From positions 1 to 64,000 of the forward strand of contig SWBL01000019.1 of assembly GCA_024195585.1 (NCBI GenBank): a DNA stretch of 64,000 nucleotides. Reading direction: 5' to 3'. Source of the DNA: Aureobasidium sp. EXF-3400. Lineage: Eukaryota; Ascomycota; Dothideomycetes; Dothideales; Saccotheciaceae. The translations under genes were made by a program, and so were the position numbers. The notes beneath the pieces are model-generated. The model made no database searches. It was not told where the DNA came from and saw nothing but the letters and a program-made list of their open reading frames with translations. Shown one piece after another: positions 32,751 through 43,999 of this stretch (position 1 is its first letter; the number at the start of each line of letters is the position of its first letter).

Positions 32751-35700
32751 TTACAGCAAGGCCACTATCACGACACCAGTGGATACCCACCAGAGTCTCG
32801 ATCTACTGACAGACTTGAAGCCCGTGTTCGATGCAAGAAGAGAAGGGGAGCTTGGAGTCCGCGTTGCCGTAATCGATGCAGTTGCTAGAGAGCTTACTGA
32901 TCCTCTCGTCGAACTCGGAGTTACAATGCTTGTGGTCGCATTTGTCGATGTCCCGTTGGCACCAGTACCACTTCCGACCACGCTTGCACCATCAGCACCA
33001 AACAGATTGAACTCGGCTACTGTTGCGCCCAACTCGTCGCCCGTTGCTTGACAGCCGCTAATCTCGAGTGTGACATACTGGCCTGACCAGATGGGGCTCG
33101 AGAACCTGAAGTAAGACATATTACCTGTATACTCCTGGACAACGTCATTGGTAGCAGCATTGTATGGCATCGAGATGGAAATGTCAGAGAAGGCTGCAGT
33201 TCGAATGTCAGTAGAACTGTCATTCGATCCACTCGTAGAGTTGTAGACAAGAACACGAGCTGCTGTCGGGGGACGGCTGCCCCAGTCAAACGATACGCCC
33301 GTCAATGGCTGGTAGTCTACATTCTGCATATCGACTGTCAGAGATGCAGGCTGGCGGGTCCTTGGTTGCCAGCGAGTACTGGCCGCTCCATCAACAGCTG
33401 CAAGAGGGAATTGACCTGGTTGATAGTCTCCTTCAGAAGCCACCGGTAAGCACTGAAGGAGGTTTCCTGCTGTGGTAATGTTGTCGAAGTATACACGGTT
33501 CTCAATTGTTATCGTCTGTCCCATTGCTATGCTGATGTTACGGCCTTCCTCGATGGAGAAACCGATGGTGATTGGCATTGATTGATTAGCATAAATGTCG
33601 CTAATGTTTGCTGGCAGATAGGTGGACACGTCCATCCGGGTAAGGTTGGTATGAGTGTAGTTCATGGTAGCCTTGATTCCTGCTCCGCCGAATATGATTG
33701 TGCGGAGACTGACGTAGGGGATCTGAGGCGGTAGAGCTGGTTGGAGGATCAGTTGATCCTCCACCACTCGAGCGCCGAGCCATCCCATCGGGCCGACCTG
33801 ATGCCAGCCACCAGCTCCAGTCATGAAAGGGAATGCTGGGTTCGTACCACCATTGAGCGTGAAGTTGTCGACCTGCTGCTCCGAGAACTGATACCAAGGC
33901 GCACGTGTATAAGCTTTGAATCCGTTCAGTGCGTATGTAAACGAAGAACAACCAGATGGAGAGAGTGCATTGGCGGAAATCGAGTAGAGACTGTAGGTCA
34001 TTGCAGGTCCATCAGGAGATTGCTTGACAGCGTACTACTTTTCATCAGTATGTGTTTGGAGTGCATATCCAAGTGAGTACTCACGTAGTCCAATGAGGTG
34101 AGCTTGTCTTCCCTGGTGTAGTTTTCAGAGCTGTAATCCAGGGGATAGTTGATCAAATCAACGTCATCTTGCTTGATCACTGCTGTATTGTTCGCGCCGC
34201 GGAACTCTGTCAATATTCCAGACGGCGCAAAAGGCAAGGCAACATTCGCTGCGATCGATGACCAGTTGGCCTCGACATCCAATGAGAACTCTTCAGAGTA
34301 CCCCTGAGTCCACTCGATGATCTTGGCGACAGAGGCAAGCGTGAATGCACCATCAGGAACCTGGTTTGCGTACTCTGCGTGATATTAGCTTAGCATCACA
34401 TACACGCATCGATTTGTACTTACCATCTGGATCAGTAAGGTTGGAGATTGAGTATCCATCAACAGTCTGGTTGTAGTGAACCAGTTCGGAGAACATCTGT
34501 ACGATCGCGTCATTGACTGGGATAGCTTGACCCTTAAACCAGCTATCATCTCCGGTGACTCTCCAGTATAGCAGATTGTTTAGGAAAATGTCACTGTTTA
34601 GGTGGTATTGGTAATCAACACAAGGTCCGGTGCCAGTGCAATTACCATAACGGCCACTTGTCCAAGGATATATTATAGCCTCGCTTGAGAAATCGTTTTC
34701 TTCAGCGTTGATTGCTGCTTGCGGTGACAACATGACGCGGTATTTGGGAATCTGAGCTGCATATTTAGGATGGGAGACAGACACTCCTGGCGACATGAAA
34801 ATATCGGCATCCCAAAATATCAGTCCGGCATAGGAGTCTGATCCAAGTCCGCCCACACTGATGGACCAGTGGTTCAAATCACTTCCATCTTCAGGGAGAA
34901 GATTCTGAAGCAAATAGTGAGCATTAGCCTTTGAGATTATCTGCATGTCAATCACGTTCTGATCGTGTGGGAGAGAACCATCAGGGAGAGTGTAATCGTC
35001 AACCATGTCGTCTGTCAGAATCTCAGCCCAGGCCTGCGAGCTGCCTTTAAATAGCTCATCAAAGCCAGTCTTGGAGGCTTGCAGAGATGCATTTTGAGCA
35101 ACAGACTGTGGATCAGTGAACCCGTCAGAAGATGCAATACCGACGTACTTCGATATAGTGACAGTTGAACCAGCATTCAATGCAACATTCCAGGATTGTC
35201 CGATGGTGCTGTCGTTCGAAGGGAAGTAGAAGCTGGACGAGGCGTTTGTGCGAGATGCAACATCTAGACCTGGTCCTTCTACGGTCGAGAAGATCCAAGC
35301 AGTGATGTTCCCCAGCCAGTGCGGCGACACCGCAGAGTATATCGTACTAGAATTGTCCAACATGCCCGTGGAATGAGGATCAGATCGAACGGCACCTCTT
35401 CCATCAATTAAATCTGTGATGGTAGCATTGATTGAAGAGGATGAGTTAACGGAGAGTCTGACTGCAGCTACGTTGGGTTGAGAGCGATCCATGAACATCT
35501 CATAAGAGACAGACAAACTGGTATTCGGGCTCGGAGTCCAGATGTAGCTCCATGTCTGAAGTCCATTCTTCAGCGATCTCGTGGACTTGAAGTCGGAAAT
35601 CGTAGCATTGTTCACAGATGCGTTCAAAGTGGCGCCTTCGACTTCGAGGATGAGATTTGGCCAGTTGGGGATACCAGCAATCACACTTTCTCCACCCTTC

Positions 35701-36143
35701 AAAAGCAGTTCGGGGAAATTGGTTCTAGTGGTGTTTTTCTGAGAGTTGAAGAAGCCCGAAACAGTACAGAAAGTTTGTCTGGGATTGTCTAAAGGCCATC
35801 CGTTGATCGGTAGGTTACCACCGTTGGGATTGGTCAAGTTGACATCTGCCTCGAAGAAAGGGCCTGCAGCAGCGAGCGCGCAGCCTATGTATCTACATAC
35901 TGGTCAGACAAATTCACTTTGAGGTGACTGATGCGAACAATTGTTCTGTGAATGTCCGACATACCCGTTACCCATTGGTGCACGAGACTGATATTGACCC
36001 TGGATCAAGCGATCTGTGCTCAATTCCCAGCCTTCATTGTCCCAGTTGGTATATGTCGAAGGTATGGAGAAGTCGGCATATTGGGCTGAACAGTAGGGCA
36101 GAATCGCCAGCAGACCAGGCAGCAAAGCTCGCATACCAGCCAT
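32751..36143 (-). CDS. Acid trehalase, GH65, predicted secreted with GPI-like tail
   Basis: Four exons, 36143-35965, 35892-34424, 34374-34085 and 34034-32751, give 1,073 aa, the usual length of fungal acid trehalases. Junctions read PMGNG|YIGCALAAAG, NLTDPD|EYANQVPDGAF and TSLDY|YAVKQSPDG. A signal peptide opens the protein (MRALLPGLLAILPYCSAQ). The GH65 N-terminal beta domain is followed by the helical catalytic barrel (LIFWDADIFMSP). The likely general acid is Glu550 in PDEYANQ; its GAG codon is split by intron 2. Many N-x-S/T sites fit secretion. The C-terminus is Ser/Thr-rich and ends in a hydrophobic stretch (LWWVSTGVVIVALL) with no charged residues after it, as in GPI-anchored proteins. 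It hydrolyses external trehalose to glucose at acid pH. Confidence 0.93.
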
Positions 36144-36501
36144 CTTGCAGGAAAGAATATGGGGCCGACTCAAAAGTTTCGAGACATGGCGTTCTTATAT
36201 CATAAAGATGCATGGCTCCGTCGTGCATTGCCAATATTATTGCGGGGGATCAGGAGCGCGTCATTCTTGGCCTGGAGATGTGGAGAAAAGGCTCTCTCCT
36301 CCGCTACAATTTACGCGATCATCCTTGCAAATGGCTTCGGTCTCACCGACACCGGACACGGCACCATGCGAGATGTACTGTGTCTTATATCTGGTTTTCA
36401 TACAAAGTGGAACTCAATCCAACTTGGCGTCTGTAGTTCGCAAGCCACCTTCCAGAAAGGTCTGACCGTTGGATGAACGTCCTCGAGTTCGTGTCAACCC
36501 C
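36144..36501. other. Intergenic region, trehalase promoter
   Basis: 358 bp between two minus-strand genes. No gene or clear motif seen. Confidence 0.45.
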
Positions 36502-37386
36502 TCACTCGTTGAACGGCTGGGAGAAGTTCAGAACCTGGCCTGAGCCCATCGTAACCAGCCTGTTCCGCATGTCTTGTGCCAACGTAGAGAGCTGTTGGTC
36601 ATCGGCCTGGTCTCGTAACTTGCTAAAGTCACAGCGATCGACCCAAGCACCGACTCCGTGCTGCAGCACGTTCCTAGCCCTGGCGGGGTCAGCGCCAACA
36701 ATACCCATGGATCCATGCAAAGTCATCCTCTCCGCTTCGCTACTGTAGACGCCTCTGTGTAGTATGTTGTTGTTGTAGAAGATGATATCGCCGGCATCCA
36801 TCTTGACGACCATCTGTCCTGGCAAGTCATTTTCAAATGGGTCCGCACATCGTTCTTCTTCTGTCCTTGAACGTACGTGGGAGCCGGGCACGACGACTAA
36901 AGAATGATCAGGATACAAGGCTAGGTTCCATTGAGCATGCAGCATGGGCTCCTGCAGACGCTTTAACTCCTCCTGAGCTGACACTTCCGGACTAATGTCA
37001 TCCCGATGCCATCGAAGAGCGAAATTCGCGTCAGGACGGACCAAGAGGTTGTATAACTCAAGTACCAGGTCGCTAGGGCTGCATTGTAGGATCTCAGTCA
37101 CTGCATCAGTGATGTAAGGCGCAAAGTACGAGGCGGCGAAGGTATCGTGATGAGGGAGATCTGGATGCATAAGGTGTTGCACACCCCAAATGCCTTTCGA
37201 CGTATCCGAGTCCCAGGGAGGGAATTGTTTTGGGAGTGTCCTCACAAAGGGCCACCTGCCCGCTCTCGCTAGCTGGGCGACATTTTGACAAGCAGCTCTC
37301 AGAGCTTCAAGTTGATCTTTTGGAAGGGCTGAGGGTATTCGCACAAAGCCATCTCGGGCTAGCTGGTCACGCAAGTTCGATGGCAT
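36502..37386 (-). CDS. Phytanoyl-CoA dioxygenase (PhyH) family protein
   Basis: An intronless gene of 294 aa. The PhyH family opening is visible (LARDGFVRIPSALPKDQLEALR). The Fe(II) facial triad is HRD near residue 127 (WHRDD) with a distal His in NNNILHRGVYSS, and the 2-oxoglutarate-binding Arg is in AERMTLHG. It should therefore be an active non-haem iron, 2-oxoglutarate-dependent oxygenase. The substrate cannot be named: fungal PhyH proteins range from fatty-acid breakdown to secondary metabolism, and there is no biosynthetic cluster around it. No PTS1 is present at the C-terminus (SQPFNE), so peroxisomal location by that route is unlikely. It lies between trehalase and VPS45, with no obvious functional link. 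Confidence 0.88.
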   Translation of the reverse strand: MPSNLRDQLARDGFVRIPSALPKDQLEALRAACQNVAQLARAGRWPFVRTLPKQFPPWDSDTSKGIWGVQHLMHPDLPHHDTFAASYFAPYITDAVTEILQCSPSDLVLELYNLLVRPDANFALRWHRDDISPEVSAQEELKRLQEPMLHAQWNLALYPDHSLVVVPGSHVRSRTEEERCADPFENDLPGQMVVKMDAGDIIFYNNNILHRGVYSSEAERMTLHGSMGIVGADPARARNVLQHGVGAWVDRCDFSKLRDQADDQQLSTLAQDMRNRLVTMGSGQVLNFSQPFNE

Positions 37387-37873
37387 TGCAGCATGTGTCG
37401 AAAGAAAGTGCAGAGATACGTGCTAGTTATCAGATTGAAGTGAGCACAAGGTCACCTGAGTCTGGGTCTATCTAGATACGAAGATCTTCAAGTCGGCCGA
37501 CGTCCTTTGCCGTCGGCAAGCTTCGAGTGCAAGATTGAATGTAGACTCGCTTGAATATTTGTTTTCAAGACAGCGCACCAATCTGACTGCATATACCAAA
37601 TCAAACCAAGGAGTCAAAATGATTGCTCTTACGTTGTTTTCTTGAAGGACGTGTCAAGCTTGACAGGAAATCATAACTGGGCCTGTCTATCTAAGGACCG
37701 GGTGTCGTTACCGACCCCACACAGGAGAGCTTCGCCTGAGGGGACCGTCATACTCGTACTCCGTACTGCTTGGATCATACAACAAACACCCGACCCTCGC
37801 TGAACTTCTGGACGCCGTAACACATTTGCAACATATTGTCTTTCTCAGAGGACAACCGGCTCTTCTAGCAGCC
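37387..37873. promoter_or_regulatory. Divergent promoter, PhyH protein / VPS45
   Basis: 487 bp between two divergent starts. I see no distinctive motif. Confidence 0.4.
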
Positions 37874-39806
37874 ATGGACGCGTTCCAAGCCGTCTCGGGC
37901 TACGTTACCAAGATGGTGTCGACTGGAGATGGCGCTACCGCCTCGAACGCTGCTAAAATGAAGATACTACTCTTGGACAACGATACTGTGAGTCGCGCGA
38001 CCATGCCTGCTAGCCTGTAGCTAACTCCCAGTGCAGGTCTCGGTCGTATCGTCGGCGACGACGCAGTCCGCTCTCCTAAACCACCAAGTCTACCTGACCG
38101 ATCGCTTGGACAACCACAACAGGGAGAAGATGCGCCATCTTCGGTGCCTCTGTTTCGTACGCCCCTCTCCTGACAGCATCCAATTCCTGATAGACGAGTT
38201 CCGCGATCCCAAGTATGGCGAATACCACATCTGTACGTTCCATCTTGCAACAACCACGGAACGATCTTCTGACTGATACAAGGTCAGACTTTAGCAACAT
38301 AGTCAAGAAGTCCTCCCTTGAACGCCTTGCCGAAGCCGATGATCATGAGATTGTCAAAGCCGTTCACGAATGTTTCGCCGATTACTTGGTCGTCAATCCA
38401 GACCTTACCTCACTCGCCCTTGAACACCGCCTCTGGAGCTCAAGTCCCGATATGTGGAACCAGGATTCTCTGTCAAGGACAACCGAGGGTGTCATTGCTC
38501 TGCTGTTGTCCCTCAAGAAGCGTCCCATGATCCGCTTCCAAAAGAATAGTCTACTCGCGAAAAAGCTAGCTACAGAGGTTCGATACCAGATGACCCAAGA
38601 GGAACAACTATTCGACTTCAGGAAGACCGATACCGCTCCTATACTTCTCATTGTCGACCGAAGAGATGATCCTGTAACTCCGTTACTGACTCAATGGACC
38701 TATCAAGCCATGGTCCATGAACTCCTTGGTATCAAAAACGGCAGAGTCAATCTCAGCCATGTACCAGACGTCCGGCCAGAGTTCAAGGTGCGTTGTATGC
38801 CCCTGCTGTATCAATCGTTTTGTTTACTGAATCCGTCTAGGAGATTTTCATCAGCCAAGATCAAGATCCCTTCTTCAAAAAGAACATGTATCTTAACTTC
38901 GGTGATCTCGGGCAGAATGCAAAGGAATATGTCGAGCAATTCGCTTCAAAACAACAGTCGAGTCACAAGCTTGAGTCTATTGAGGACATGAAGCGGTTTG
39001 TAGAAGATTATCCAGAGTTCCGCCGCCTGTCAGGAAACGTCACCAAGCACGTCACCTTGGTTACCGAACTCAGTCGCAGAGTCGGAGAGGAGAATCTATT
39101 GGACATCAGCGAGCTGGAACAAAGTCTTGCTTGCAACGAGAATCACTCTAATGACCTGAAGACCCTGCAACGCCTTATACAGGATCCAAAAACGCCTCCA
39201 GACAACAAACTGCGCTTGGTGGCCATTTACGCTCTTCGATATGCCTCTCACCCTTCAAACTCGACGCCAGCTCTTATGGACCTTCTAGCCGTCGCTGGTG
39301 GTCTCTCTCGTCATCGGATCAATCTGATACCCAAACTTCTTACCTATGCGCATTCTTTGCAGTCTTTGCCACAAACTGGTGCTATTCCGGATCTTTTCCA
39401 ACCGTCCTCGATATTCCAGGGTGCCCGAGAGCGCTTCAACCGAGGCCTTGGTGGTGTGGAGAATGTATACACACAGCACTCGCCCCGGTTAGAGACAACG
39501 ATACAGGATTTGATCAAAGGTCGTCTCCGAGATAATCAGTACCCCTTCGTTGAGGGTGGAGGTACTACACGAGACAAGCCGCAAGACATTATCGTGTTTA
39601 TGATTGGCGGCGCAACATATGAGGAGGCGAAGATGGTCGCGCAGGTCAATGCTAGTAGTCCTGGTGTCAGGGTGGTGCTGGGAGGAACTTCAATACACAA
39701 CAGCGCGAGCTTCCTGGATGGGGTTGAGGAAGCAGTCGACAGCTGGCCAGAAGCACCACCAACCAGCGCAGCGGGCAGACTGAGGAAGGAAGTGGGTAGA
39801 GGATGA
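37874..39806 (+). CDS. VPS45: Vps45, Sec1/Munc18 protein of endosomal fusion
   Basis: Four exons, 37874-37987, 38037-38232, 38288-38787 and 38841-39806, give 591 aa. Junctions read LLLDNDT|VSVVSSATTQSALL, GEYHI|YFSNIVKKSSLE and RPEFK|EIFISQDQDPFF. SM-family features run the whole length: MKILLLDNDT, LLNHQVYLTDRLDN, the domain 3 sequence PILLIVDRRDDPVTPLLTQW, and the C-terminal DIIVFMIGGATYEEA. Vps45 binds the Tlg2/Pep12-type syntaxin and controls SNARE assembly for Golgi-to-endosome traffic. The short exon 2 start after a 49-nt intron is well supported by the reading frame. An in-frame ATG 16 codons upstream exists, but MDAFQAVSGYV is the typical start. Confidence 0.96.
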
Positions 39807-40148
39807 TATCCTACGCTCCATCAAAAACAGTAGCAGGGCTCGCTATTAACATTAATACTTCTTCTATGAATCAGGAGACAAGTAACTCTGCTTCTAGTCA
39901 ACTTTCGAATGCTGAATACTAATCCAAAAAGAATCACACCAAAACATGTAGTGATCGTGGTGATGAACGGCTCTTATGGGCGTTGTATTTTGTGACATTT
40001 GATGAACTATGGCATTTGTGTGGGTGTCATTGAGAACCTAAGAATGACAGTTCGGTATCAAATAGAAGAACCCCAGCCGGGAACAGCAAGTTCATCTTGC
40101 AGAGTTTTCTTGCACGTTGCCCACATCCTCACTCAGCGCCTATCGCTG
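39807..40148. other. Convergent 3' flanks, VPS45 / RNase III
   Basis: 342 bp without a supported gene. Confidence 0.5.
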
Positions 40149-41351
40149 TCACGTACCTGCCTCGTGCTCTTTGGCAGCAGCTTCCATCTTCCTCTGCTCA
40201 CGTAAAGCACTGAGTTTGCGAGCGGCTTCATCAATGATGTCCTTGCTTTTCACCATAGCATCCATGGCAGCGCGATTGCCTGCCTCGACCTTATTTTGCC
40301 CCTCGCCAGAGCCAAGAAGTTGTTTTTCGTAACCCCAGCCCGTCAAGAACAAGCTGATGAAGTATCTCTGCATGTGCTTGGTCTGTTCCATGGGTCTATT
40401 CTCGAGGTATTCAAGCTTGACGTCCCTGCCGACAATTTTCTGTTGAAGTTCCTGCTTTGCGTTTTGGTTGTACTCATTGAACGTTGCTCCACCGTCTGAA
40501 CTTATGGGACCGAATTCTCTGAGTAGGATTGGTGCCCAGAGCTCTGTGAGCCAGGTCTCTGCACGTCTGAAGCCGTCTACTGGATCGGAGAGAATGACAG
40601 CAGCCACATAAGCCTCGAAGACATCGGCTAGAATTTTTCCAGAGGCCTTTCCGAGTTCACGCTCGCCTCCTCCAGCTTTCAGACGGTCCTGAAAATGGTA
40701 GGCCATGCTGAATTGGGTCAATGTGTCGTTCTTGACCAAGCGCTCGCGTATCTGTGCTTGACGACCAGCGGCAAGATGAGGATAGCGCGAGAAGATGAGA
40801 CGAGTAGCGATGACTTCCAAGTAGGCATCTCCCAGGAACTCTAGGCGCTCGTAGGTCATGTCGCCAACTGCAGAAGTACGATCGTGTTGGCTGCTAGACT
40901 TGTGGACGAAAGGCGCCCGCGAGTAAGGACCATCAGGAACTTGAGGCAGCGTTGGCAAGGGGAACTGTTGACATGTGGAAGAAAAAGATGTGTTTGGTTT
41001 GTGGGAGTTGACTTCTGCGCCTTTGATGGTCGAAGGTTGGAACAAATCCAGTGAGGCAGTAGCTGTGCTGATTGGAGAGAAAGATTCAGACAGTTTGACG
41101 GCGCTTTCATATGCTTCATGACCAAGAAGCTGTTTTGTGTTATCCGGATGGTTGAGCAGTGCCTTGAGTAATGATTCTAGATGTTTGGTTGAATCGGGTA
41201 GTGGAGCAGTTTGGTGGTTTGGATGTGAGTTTTTAGGGTGTCGAGACTGAGAGTGTAGACTTCGAGGACGATGATCTGAGTGGCCGTCATGTCCGTTACT
41301 CCTCTGTCTCTTTGCAAAAGAGTATTCGTCGTTTTGATAGGCGCGTTTCAT
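40149..41351 (-). CDS. RNT1: Ribonuclease III with dsRBD (Rnt1/Pac1 type)
   Basis: An intronless gene of 400 aa. The N-terminal 60 residues are basic and His/Ser-rich (HSDHRPRSLHSQSRHPKNSH). A single RNase III domain carries the signature YERLEFLGDAYLEV (~170) and the distal acidic residues in GKILADVFEAYVAAV. A dsRNA-binding domain follows (QNAKQELQQKIVGRD, then GSGEGQNKVEAGNRAAMDAM). One nuclease domain plus one dsRBD, without helicase or PAZ, places it with Rnt1/Pac1, which process pre-rRNA, snRNA and snoRNA, rather than Dicer. The tail (LREQRKMEAAAKEHEAGT) is a charged helix. Confidence 0.92.
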   Translation of the reverse strand: MKRAYQNDEYSFAKRQRSNGHDGHSDHRPRSLHSQSRHPKNSHPNHQTAPLPDSTKHLESLLKALLNHPDNTKQLLGHEAYESAVKLSESFSPISTATASLDLFQPSTIKGAEVNSHKPNTSFSSTCQQFPLPTLPQVPDGPYSRAPFVHKSSSQHDRTSAVGDMTYERLEFLGDAYLEVIATRLIFSRYPHLAAGRQAQIRERLVKNDTLTQFSMAYHFQDRLKAGGGERELGKASGKILADVFEAYVAAVILSDPVDGFRRAETWLTELWAPILLREFGPISSDGGATFNEYNQNAKQELQQKIVGRDVKLEYLENRPMEQTKHMQRYFISLFLTGWGYEKQLLGSGEGQNKVEAGNRAAMDAMVKSKDIIDEAARKLSALREQRKMEAAAKEHEAGT

Positions 41352-41412
41352 GTTATGAATGTTTGTGAGGTGTGGAAGTCGACAAAAGTTGCATCGTCAT
41401 GTGAAAAGAAAC

Positions 41413-41449
41413 ATGATTATGATCAATTATGATTATGATCATGATCATG
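41413..41449. repeat. Direct 13-mer repeat with nested TGATCA palindromes
   Basis: ATGATTATGATCA occurs at 41413-41425 and 41429-41441, followed by TGATCATG. ATGATCAT palindromes lie at 41435-41442 and 41441-41448. It sits in the 243-bp divergent promoter between RNT1 and the ABHD11-like gene. Confidence 0.7.
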
Positions 41450-41594
41450 CACGAAAGTCATGAGGTCCGAGCGGCGGGTCGGCCCGTCCAGAGCTTCGCT
41501 CTTACTGCCGGTCGGTATGTGCCCTAACACCCGAAACAATTTCCGTTCAACATTTATTCAGATAAACCACTATGTGACCTCAGAGCATTCAAAG

Positions 41595-42709
41595 ATGCTG
41601 GCAACAAGATCATTCGCCCGGTCGCGGCAAGCATTCCAACCGCTGAGCATACGCGCGTTCTCATCAACCCCAATCAATGCTAAACTGAAGCTTGCCTACG
41701 ACTTCTATGAAGCCGAGAAGCCTGATTCTAAGAAGGATCCCATCGTCTTCATCCATGGCCTCTTCGGCTCCAAAAAGAACAACCGGAGCATGAGCAAGTG
41801 AGTACATCTATCGCTCTCCATTCTGCTCGAGGCTAACCGAAGCGTAGAGTCTTTGCTCGTGACCTGAACCGTCCCGTCTACGCCATCGTATCTCACCCTC
41901 CCAGAACGTCTGCGACCACCACCTCTGATATCACCTTTCCAGGACTTGCGCAACCACGGTGAATCACCTCATGACCCCAGACACGACTATACCGCCCTCG
42001 CCGAGGATGTCGAAGACTTTCTGCAAGAGCACAAGATCGAGCGTCCTGCTCTGATCGGCCACTCAATGTACGTTGTGCACGACCATACCACACCCTGATG
42101 CTGCAGATCCATGTTGACAGTGGACAAGGGGCGCCAAAACAGTCATGACAGTTGCCCTGCGTGGCAAAGTGCCTATCGCAAGTCTGATCCCTGTCGACAA
42201 TGCACCTGTCGATGCAGCCTTGAAGAGCGACTTTGGCAAATACGTTCAGGGTATGCGCAAGATTGCCGACGCCAACGTACAGAAGCAATCCGAGGCCGAT
42301 GCCATCCTTGCCGAATTTGAGTCCAATGTCGGCGTGCGTCAATTCCTACTCACCAACCTCACTCGTGGAAAGGACGGCATTCAGAGATTCCGCATCCCTG
42401 TCAAGTACCTTGCGAACGCTCTAGACAATATGGCCGACTTCCCCTTCACCGACCCTGAAGAAGCACGATGGGAGGGCCCAACTCTGTTTGTCAGAGGTAC
42501 TAAGAGTCACTATGTGGCAGACGAGACGCTACCCATCATTGGAAGATTCTTCCCGAGATTCCAGGTTGCAGACATCGACAGCGGCCATTGGGTCATCAGC
42601 GAGAAGCCTCAAGAATTTAGAGACGGTATGTCTGCGCGCCGTGTACCCGTACGTCATGGACTAACGCATATAATCAGCCGTCGTCGAGTTTTTGCAAGAC
42701 AAAGAGTAG
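41595..42709 (+). CDS. IMO32: Mitochondrial alpha/beta hydrolase (ABHD11/Imo32 type)
   Basis: Five exons, 41595-41797, 41848-41887, 41943-42067, 42129-42625 and 42678-42709, give 298 aa. Junctions read RSMSK|VFARDLNRPVYAI|DLRNHGESPHD, GHSM|GAKTVMTVAL and QEFRD|AVVEFLQDKE. The N-terminus (MLATRSFARSRQAFQPLSIRAFSS) is a basic, Ser/Arg-rich mitochondrial presequence. The hydrolase fold shows the oxyanion motif HGLFGSKKN, the nucleophile elbow GHSMG and the catalytic His in DSGHWV. The lid and core are close in pattern to ABHD11. An upstream in-frame ATG at 41460 would place 45 non-mitochondrial residues first, so I reject it. The natural substrate is not known to me. Confidence 0.92.
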
Positions 42710-42979
42710 ATTTAGTGTGTAGCAGTCGATATCATTCGAATAATAGATCGTGTCCGAGTCACTTAAGAAATCGTGCAGGCAGAAGAAGTGCGAAAGATGT
42801 AAATGTGCGTGGTATCATAAACTTGAAATTGGAAAATTCGGAGAGCTTTTTGACGATTCTTTTTTTGCCATGAAAAGTAGCTAACACGAAGATGCCTAAA
42901 GCATTCCTTTTCCACGTCGAACGCCGGGCAACAACGTGTCATGCGGACCCCAACCCATCTTGTTCCATTCATCAAATGC

Positions 42980-43999
42980 TTACACGCTCTCGAGGACGGT
43001 CTCCTTGAACTCACGCTCAACCTGTAACGGGTCAGTATTAGACAGAAAGTGTATTGGAATGCCGGGGCCGAACACACCTTCTGGCCGGACTCGTCGGTGT
43101 TGGACTCGCCGTGGAGGTTAAGGAGAGCACCAAGGTCGAACTTGGGCGACTTGAGGAGCTTGACCTTGCGGACGTGGACGTTCTGGAGAGGGTAGATGCC
43201 CTGGGTGGACTTCTCGATCTCACGGCCGATGACCTCGGGGATGAGCTTCTGGGTAAGCTGGGAGAGGGTGCAGCTGCTGGCCTCACGCTGCATGATGTCG
43301 GTCATCTTCTTGCGGATCTGTCTGATTTGCGAGCTGCGGGCGTATGTGGTCTTCTTGATCTGGTTGGGGCGTCTCTTGGTGAAGGCAATGCAGAACAGAC
43401 GGAGGAGGTAGTCATCGGTGGTCTTGACGACGACGTTGGCCTCGATCAGGGACTGCCACTTGCGGACGAGCGAACGGAGCTTGTCGGAGGTGAAGTCGAG
43501 ACCGTGGAAGTTGGTCAAGCAGTTCTTGCCCTGAACCTCATCGACTCTCAGGCGGACCTTGCGGAAAGAGTGGTCCTCATCCTTCTGGAGATCGGCGAGC
43601 GAAACCTCGAAGATACGGCCCTTAAGAGCGTCGTTGGCGTTCTTGAGACCGGTGGTACGGTTGACGAGGGTCTTGCCAACACTTGTGGTGTGTTAGTAAA
43701 GATTTTTTTCTGGTCGTCCAGTGGCGGGCGCAAATCGGATTGGCGAAAAAACGTACTCTCTGATGGCGAAGGTGGAAGGAGCCTTGAGGTTGTACCAGTC
43801 CTTCTTGGCGAAGCTATAGGCGCAGTTGTGTCAGTCAAAGGCTCGTCGTGTGATATGCGCGCGGGTGTATAGTGTGTTGATGGGGGGCCATGGGCCATCG
43901 ATGTCGAATGGTGCAGCGAATCGTCTTCACTCACGGGTCGGTGCGCTTCTTCAGGCCCTTCTTGCCCTTGGACAATCTCTTGTTCTTGCCGACAGCCAT
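42980..43999 (-). CDS. RPS1: 40S ribosomal protein eS1 (S3A)
   Basis: Four exons, 43999-43935, 43813-43757, 43681-43078 and 43021-42980, give 255 aa, the standard length. Junctions read [34 protein letters not shown] and [19 protein letters not shown]. Family hallmarks are [15 protein letters not shown], the long stretch around [23 protein letters not shown], and [17 protein letters not shown]. It is a component of the 40S platform near the mRNA exit. A 57-nt second exon and introns clustered near the 5' end are typical of ribosomal protein genes. A 272-codon frame on the opposite strand is a codon-bias shadow. Confidence 0.97.

Noticed and set aside
43054..43872. 272-codon plus-strand frame opposite RPS1
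   Set aside because: Leu/Val/Glu/Asp-biased shadow of a highly expressed gene with strong codon bias; it crosses RPS1 introns and has no domain.
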